Shown here piece after piece: positions 59,070 through 64,000 of a DNA stretch of 64,000 bases. The notes under the pieces are model-generated. The model was not told where the DNA came from. It saw nothing but the letters and a program-made list of their open reading frames with translations, and searched no databases. The stretch is from Chytridium lagenaria (Eukaryota > Chytridiomycota > Chytridiomycetes > Chytridiales > Chytridiaceae): positions 434,001-498,000 of the forward strand of contig JAHLKC010000002.1 in NCBI GenBank assembly GCA_025449115.1, given 5' to 3'. Made by a program: the position numbers and the translations under genes. Numbering within the stretch: position 1 is the stretch's first letter; each line of letters starts with the position of its first letter.

Positions 59070-60279
59070 TTATTTTCTTGATCTTTTTCTAAATCTGTCC
59101 ATAACCAAATCGTCTAGAATAAAATTAATGTAATGAATTACAGAACTGTTTAACAAATAAATACCTGTCGCCATATTTCGCTGTCGAAGTGCCGTCCCTT
59201 CTTCGAACCATTATTGTTATTGTGGTATTATCTCGAGCGTCCCTATCACCGCTTTTTTCCGTGACCCTCGTCCCGGTTCTTTCCTCGGGTATCTAAAAAC
59301 CCCATTAGAACAAAGAAGAAGTTAAGTTAAACGTGGAAAGTAGAATACACACATGATGTGTGAGTTAAGGTGGTAGGGCCGGTGATCTTTTCCTTTAGCA
59401 AACAGGTGTCAGTAAAGTCAGCTTATGATAGCAGCAGCAATCAAAGGATCTTGCCTCTGCGTTTTCAGGTTCCTTTGAATTCTTCATTAAAATCATATCC
59501 CTTTTCGCCTTTTCCGTTTCCTCGATATTTTTCAACTTTGACGTGATTCCCAAATCCACTTCCGGAATTGCCGTCAACATAGCCGCAGATAATGTTACGT
59601 TTCCTTCAGATACAGGTTTTGATGAGACCTAATAACCATGTAAGAGGAAAGGGAAAGAAAGAACCCCACCTGTAAATGATCTGGAATAACAAATAACTCG
59701 TCATCAGGTGCTACATCTTTTTCTTCCCCATGATCACCATTCCCGCCAGGCCCTCCTGCCTCACTCTTTCGTTTTCTTAATTCAGCTTCAATAAATTCCT
59801 GCCTTAAAAGCACCATTAGGCTCCGAAACCAACTTCCCTGCTCACATTTTCTTTTCAGTATCCATCACATTTGATGCCGCCGCGAACCCGCTTCCTCCAG
59901 CGGATGAATCCATTTGAAAATTGCCTCTAGTCTCACACATTAAGTTTTAATCCCTCCCTCACCCCTATACCTTCATTTCAGTCATATCAATAAGCCCACC
60001 AGACTTCAACTTCCAGGGATCATCATCAGGTGCCTCTTTCGGTTTAGCTATACTCTTAACGTCGCCTGCTAACAGTTCTTGAGCGGTGACGCCTTGTGGC
60101 CGTTTTCGGTAACGCCGCAGTTCAAGGGCTTCTTGGAGGACTTCTCTGGGGTTGCGTTAGTTGACGATGAGGAAGATGTAGAACCTTTCTTCGGGGTTGA
60201 TGGCGGTTTGGGTCTCGTTGTCGGATTCAGAGTCATCTTTTTTACGGTATTGGCGATGGCCAACTTTCTTCTTGAACAT
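59070..60279 (-). CDS. C9orf78/Tls1-like spliceosome-associated protein
   Basis: Members of this family (human C9orf78/HCA59, S. pombe Tls1) bind Brr2 and shape splice-site choice, also for telomere genes. The start FKKKVGHRQYRKKDDSESDN resembles the basic, Ser/Asp-rich start of the family. Then come RRYRKRPQGVTAQELLAGD (the 'LRKRPNGVSAVALLVG' block, about 60120-60070), PDDDPWKLKSGGLIDMTEMK, FIEAELRKRKSEAGG, LFVIPDHLQ, and MLTAIPEVDLGITSKLKNIE (about 59580-59520), nearly identical to the family signature 'MLSGIPEVDLGIDAKIKNI'. It ends DLVMDRFRKRSRK, matching the family end. Short introns separate these blocks. Mainly disordered and nuclear. Confidence 0.85.
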
Positions 60280-60467
60280 GTCGTTTCAAATCTGATGGAA
60301 TTTACACGGAATTGTATATCATATCGATTGGGCCCTAAATCACAAAACGTGTCTGCTATTTATTATATATATATTGCAAACTGCTGTTCACGACGAAAAG
60401 CGGTGCGCAGGGGTATATCCAAGCGAGAAAAAAAAAATAAACAAAAAAAAAGGAAGTTGCTGGGTAT

Positions 60468-62773
60468 TTACACATGTACATTATCGATAGTCAATAGGTT
60501 GGCAGGATGAGGGCGGTAGAGGTGAAGGATATTAACTAAAGTGTTGTAATAAAGTAGGCAGATTTGAAAATTGGAAAGATTCGGGTCTACGCTGGAGATC
60601 TTGCGCTTCACACCCACGCCAAGGAGAGGTTGGTGAAGATTGGCATGAGGGATTATGCCTTCAAGCATCTACAAACAGTTAATAAACGTGCATTAATTAA
60701 TATTCGCCTCTATTTTATCGAGTTTAGGATTACTTACTAAGCGATATCGGGGTCTATCATCGTCGGATTTACCTCTGAAATAATGTAAGTCCCAAGCAAA
60801 AAAAAAAGAGCAAGCTACCTCACAACTCTTACGAGCGCAACTTTCCCGCCTGTGTACCAATAGTAAAAGACTAAACTCTTCGACAAATTCAATCATGCAG
60901 AGCCCTAGAAACATTTTAAAGTTCAACTACGGAATAAAGCACTCACGATCAAAGTGAAGAGAATGAGGGTCAAGCTCGCTCTTCCGTATTAAATCGATAA
61001 TTGAATCCTGACACTCTCCCGTCCGCGGATCCACAAGATGTACATCTCGTTTAGTCGTATATATCATCAAACTTTCCTCAAAATCCCCTCATCGATCATT
61101 AACCTTCCACTTTAAAATGTCAGCTTTTCGCATAGGTCAAATCCTGAAACCTTCTACATCCGATTTATCCAAACCATCATGGGAAACCAACGACGACTCA
61201 TCATCTTCCATAGAATACGATGATAAGGCATCGCCAGCAACCTCCTCCGCCGCGCTCTCATATCCCAACCCCCCGAAATATCGGAAACATCCGATCCAGC
61301 GTCCCCTCCCACAAACTCCATTTCCGCATTTTCCTCGCCATCCTGCTCAATATCCTGTCCGTCGTCATCATCATCATCATCCTCATCCTCCATCTCTGAA
61401 TCATCATCGTCACCTCCCTCCTCATCCATATCAGGGTCATAGTCGAAGTCGTCTTCATCTTCCCCAAACGCGGCCATCCAGTTAAAACTCGCTTTGGACG
61501 GTAGATTCGGATTTCATGTTAGGTTGGTAATCAATTTGGGCTGAAGGTTGTCGATGGGTGAGACCCATTTCGGGGAGATGAAGCGGATGCCCCAGTTCCT
61601 AAATTCAAACGATATAAACTTGTGAGATAACAAAATTCACGAACCATTTTCTTAATTTGCCGAAATTATGCGAATTGTCTTGCCTGATTCAACATCCCAA
61701 ATCCGGCATGTCCCATCTGCATGCAAAAATTAAAATGAGAGCCGACCAAAAAGCACATAAAACACCAAAACAAACTCAACGCAAATATGATGAAGGCTTA
61801 CCAATGCTACACGACGCTAAAAACTTTCCATTCTCATGAAAATCCAACGCCGGGACATTATGCACATGCCACTTAACTCTTTCCTTCTATCGCCCCCTCA
61901 ATCAACTCGTTATCTTCCATTTCATGTTCCCATCCTTGAAGCGCTATATCAAATACTGTAATTTTATGCGAATTCGCAGACACCGCTAAAAGTCTCGATC
62001 CAGCGTGTGCAGCAATACCCCAAGTTGAAATCTTGTTGTCAAAAGTCAAAGGCGGACGGTCTAGGTTTTCTGTGAACCAGACACAACATGGCCGTCGTCG
62101 TCTACGGTTACGAGAACTTCGTCTTTGCCGAGATGGCAGATACGAATAGCGTTGATGGGGATGCGCTTATATGTATTCGGTTGTTATAAGACGGGGAAGG
62201 TGTTTAAATGATGTTGATGTTATCTTACCCCTGTTGTTTCCTGTCGAAGGGGTAAGAGCTTTCGGAAGCTTTTTAAAAGTTTTGAGCCATCATCCATCCG
62301 GAAGCAAAATATTGTATCGCATACAGCGACAAAAAAGAGTGACGAGACTTTATTGCTGCAAGCTACCAAATTCAACCTCCACGGCCGGCTAAGCATCGTC
62401 AAAACAAGTAAAAACGATAGTATAAAGGCAAATTGATGTGGAATGATCAATTACCACTCATGAAGCCCATCCAGAGGACGATCCGTCACGAGCGGAACGA
62501 ACGGAGTGACCTTTGTAATGTCATTTACGTTTGTCTGTATCTTCAAATTTGCCACACCTAGACAGCAATTCAGTTCGTTTTGAGTGCGAAAAAAAAATAA
62601 AATATTTTAGGAGTAACGCGCAGAACCAAAGGGAAAAAGATAAACTGTTTATACCTTCACAACATCAATTTGGTGGGATATAATCTGCTAATTGAGACGG
62701 GATCAAGTAGATGCAAAATATTAAAAGCAATTAGTAACCCTTCCTCCAACTCTTCAACCTCATTGAGACTCAT
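60468..62773 (-). CDS. CRT10-like WD40 protein
   Basis: Crt10 in budding yeast affects ribonucleotide reductase gene expression; the fungal family combines WD repeats with a typical C-terminal block. Read from MSLNEVEELEEGLLIAFNIL: TPFVPLVTDRPLDGLHE (62490-62440), LFFVAVCDTIFCFRMDDGSK (62340-62280), a 'ISTWGIAAHAGSRLLAVSAN' strip (62040-61985), HKITVFDIALQGWEHEMEDN, HNVPALDFHENGKFLAS (about 61860), TCRIWDVESGKTIRI, a highly acidic run (61470-61310), SLMIYTTKRDVHLVDP, CMIEFVEE...LLLVGTQAG-type strip, and GIIPHANLHQPLLGVGV. The start at 62773 is an estimate. Function beyond the family name is unknown, and the frame changes several times. Confidence 0.65.
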
Positions 62774-62807
62774 CACATTCCAAGCACGTCGTTCTTCGGG
62801 ATACGAA

Positions 62808-62972
62808 TGTGCTCCAAGATGACCAAATCTTGACCCTCTTCCCCCCGTTTCACCATCACCAACGTACCCAGCTTCTTCCACAACCAAAACTCTTGGTCCG
62901 TAGATCCCAACACCTAGCCTAGGAGAAACTCGAGGTCGGGGAATAGCCTTCTCCCGCAGTGGTCATTCGAAT
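62808..62972 (+). pseudogene. Decayed fragment of the KLHDC4-type kelch gene
   Basis: Bases 62870-62972 resemble 32830-32930 of the intact kelch gene, by eye about four in five bases equal, starting from the shared TTCTTCCAC and running through GGTCC, GGAGAAA, CTCGAGGTCGGG and GGTCAT. The copy has a stop (TAG at the equivalent of ...LNTYAW) and single-base indels. Weaker similarity continues upstream to about 62808 with a roughly 25-base deletion. It has no promoter or start of its own. It lies between CRT10-like and SRRM1-like genes on the strand opposite to both. Confidence 0.75.
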
Positions 62973-63123
62973 AAGAAACTCAAAGGTGAGCAAGGTTATC
63001 AGAAAATAAGGAAGAATCTGAAGCTTTAACATTGGGGAACGAATAATTTTTTTTTCTGGATGGATATACAAAATATTCAACGCGAAACAAGCGTCAGTGT
63101 CTCCCAGAAACTCCCACACCCTT

Positions 63124-64000
63124 TCACTCACTCGACACGGGCCCTCTTTTGAGGACTCTGCCCTGTATCGTCTGCATCCCGCCCACCATTCCTTTTTGAT
63201 GCTCCCTCCTCCCAGACCTCCCAGTTTTCTTTTTAGTCTCAATTTCTTCATCCGATCCATTATCCCGACCCTTATCACGATCACGATGTCTATCGCCCCT
63301 CTCCCGTTCCCTGTCACGGTCCCTATCACGGTCCCTTTCACGCTCTCGAATGCGGTCACGCTCACGCTCCTCTCCCTCCCTATCACGGTCTCTATTTTCC
63401 CTTTCCCGATCCCTGTCACGATCTACCCGTCTATCATCATCGTGTCGTCTCCGTCTCTCGTCACCATCCCGTCTTCTGCGGTCATCACGATCTCTGTCCC
63501 TGTCCCTGTCACGATAATCAGGGTTGCGATTCCGATCTCGTTCGCGGTCCCGCGGGCGATAGGATCTATCATCATTATCACGCTCACGATTCCTCCTTCT
63601 GTCTTCATCCTCCACAATCCTATCCGGTGGTCCACCTTCTACAACTGGCCTCGTAGTCTTAGCAGTATCAACAGGTTTTGCCCGCCCCTTTTAATTGAGC
63701 TTCAGCACAACATCCCACATCGCAATTACAAAAGACGACTCACACTGTCCACTTCTGATTCTCTCCTCTTAGCAAGCTCCTTTGCAATCCGATCCTCTTC
63801 CGCCCGTTTCCTGATCAGCTCCAACTTCTTCTCCTCCAAGAACTGTTTTGGAATACCATGCTCCTCCTGAGCGGACACCAAAAGTCCCCAAAGCTGTTCA
63901 ACAAAACTAGCAGTCTTGTCTTCCAGGAACCCCATTAAGTTGATCTGTAATTCACGGGGTCTACTTTCTTTTCTGAATTAGCCATGTCAAGGAACATTGC
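63124..64000 (-). CDS. SRRM1/Srm160-type PWI splicing coactivator, 5' part outside window
   Basis: SRRM1 bridges SR proteins and the spliceosome; its PWI domain binds nucleic acids. The last exons are here. An exon starting near 63977 (acceptor CTAATTCAG) encodes RELQINLMGFLEDKTASFVE and QLWGLLVSAQEEHGIPKQFL, EEKKLELIRKRAEEDRIAKE, the second half of a PWI domain with the ready match 'QINLxGFL...ELWPLLLSAQ...GIPxxFLE(L)KK'. After an intron the protein has a long Arg/Asp/Glu-rich (RD) tail of about 150 residues (63615-63130), for example RDRDRDRDRDDRRRRDGDER, ending GRVLKRGPVSSE. The first part of the gene lies beyond base 64000. Confidence 0.8.

Noticed and set aside
61117..61485. Plus-strand frame rich in His/Pro
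   Set aside because: Antisense of the acidic (GAT/GAG repeat) tract in the CRT10-like gene.
63097..63870. 257-codon plus-strand open frame rich in Ile/Val/Thr/Pro, membrane-protein-like
   Set aside because: It is the antisense of the Arg/Asp repeat tail and PWI exons; repeats of GAT/CGT give long open antisense frames.
63940..63990. A possible base deletion in the C run before RELQINLMG of the PWI protein
   Set aside because: A splice acceptor (CTAATTCAG) just upstream gives an open frame without any correction.
1..64000. tRNA, rRNA, CRISPR arrays, insertion sequences, retroelements and viral genes
   Set aside because: I looked for tRNA T-loop patterns, spaced direct repeats, terminal inverted repeats and polymerase or integrase motifs by eye and found none that could be supported.

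Overview
The window is eukaryotic nuclear DNA. Genes are split by many short GT...AG introns (about 40-100 bases), lie on both strands and are packed tightly. The gene set points to a fungus: an Hsp104-type disaggregase, a Kre6/GH16-like type II membrane glucanase, an Sfc6-like TFIIIC protein, a CRT10-like protein and Sec15. One gene, a clear WDR92/DNAAF10 homolog (an assembly factor for motile-cilium dynein), suggests a zoosporic (flagellated) early-diverging fungus such as a chytrid. The species cannot be named from this sequence.

Layout: 0-3.7 kb, the start of a SAM-domain-like gene (minus, runs off the left edge) and a membrane-anchored GT2+GT4 glycosyltransferase (plus). 3.7-13.4 kb, gene-expression and stress genes: a TFIIIC-type WD40 protein (minus), a bHLH factor (plus), Hsp104 with heat-shock elements (plus), NC2-beta/Dr1 (minus) and SGF29 (plus). 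13.7-24.7 kb, an ATRIP/Rad26-like coiled-coil protein (minus), a focadhesin-like HEAT protein (plus) and exocyst Sec15 (minus). 25-34.4 kb, a divergent pyruvate kinase (minus), GH16 glucanase (plus), WDR92/DNAAF10 (plus), Vma22/CCDC115 (minus) and a KLHDC4-type kelch protein (plus). 34.6-44.2 kb, separase (plus) and prolyl oligopeptidase (minus). 44.8-51.9 kb, a cytochrome b5-acyl-CoA dehydrogenase fusion, dynein light intermediate chain and a COQ1-type polyprenyl diphosphate synthase (all plus). 52.4-64 kb, an unassigned dynamin-like GTPase with a C-terminal membrane anchor (minus), exosome CSL4 (plus), CLASP (plus), a C9orf78/Tls1 homolog (minus), a CRT10-like WD protein (minus), a decayed copy of part of the kelch gene, and an SRRM1-type PWI splicing factor cut by the right edge (minus).

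There is no operon and I recognise no mobile element, CRISPR array, tRNA or rRNA gene. The genes mostly serve ordinary eukaryotic functions: transcription, RNA processing and decay, chromosome segregation, microtubules and dynein, exocytosis, cell wall and energy metabolism. Four divergent gene pairs have start codons only about 7-45 bases apart. Most genes carry apparent one-base frameshifts inside strongly conserved motifs; I treat these as probable sequence errors rather than dead genes, so gene spans below run across them. The most unusual items are the pyruvate kinase with a changed metal ligand, the orphan GTPase, the kelch pseudogene and the very short shared promoters.
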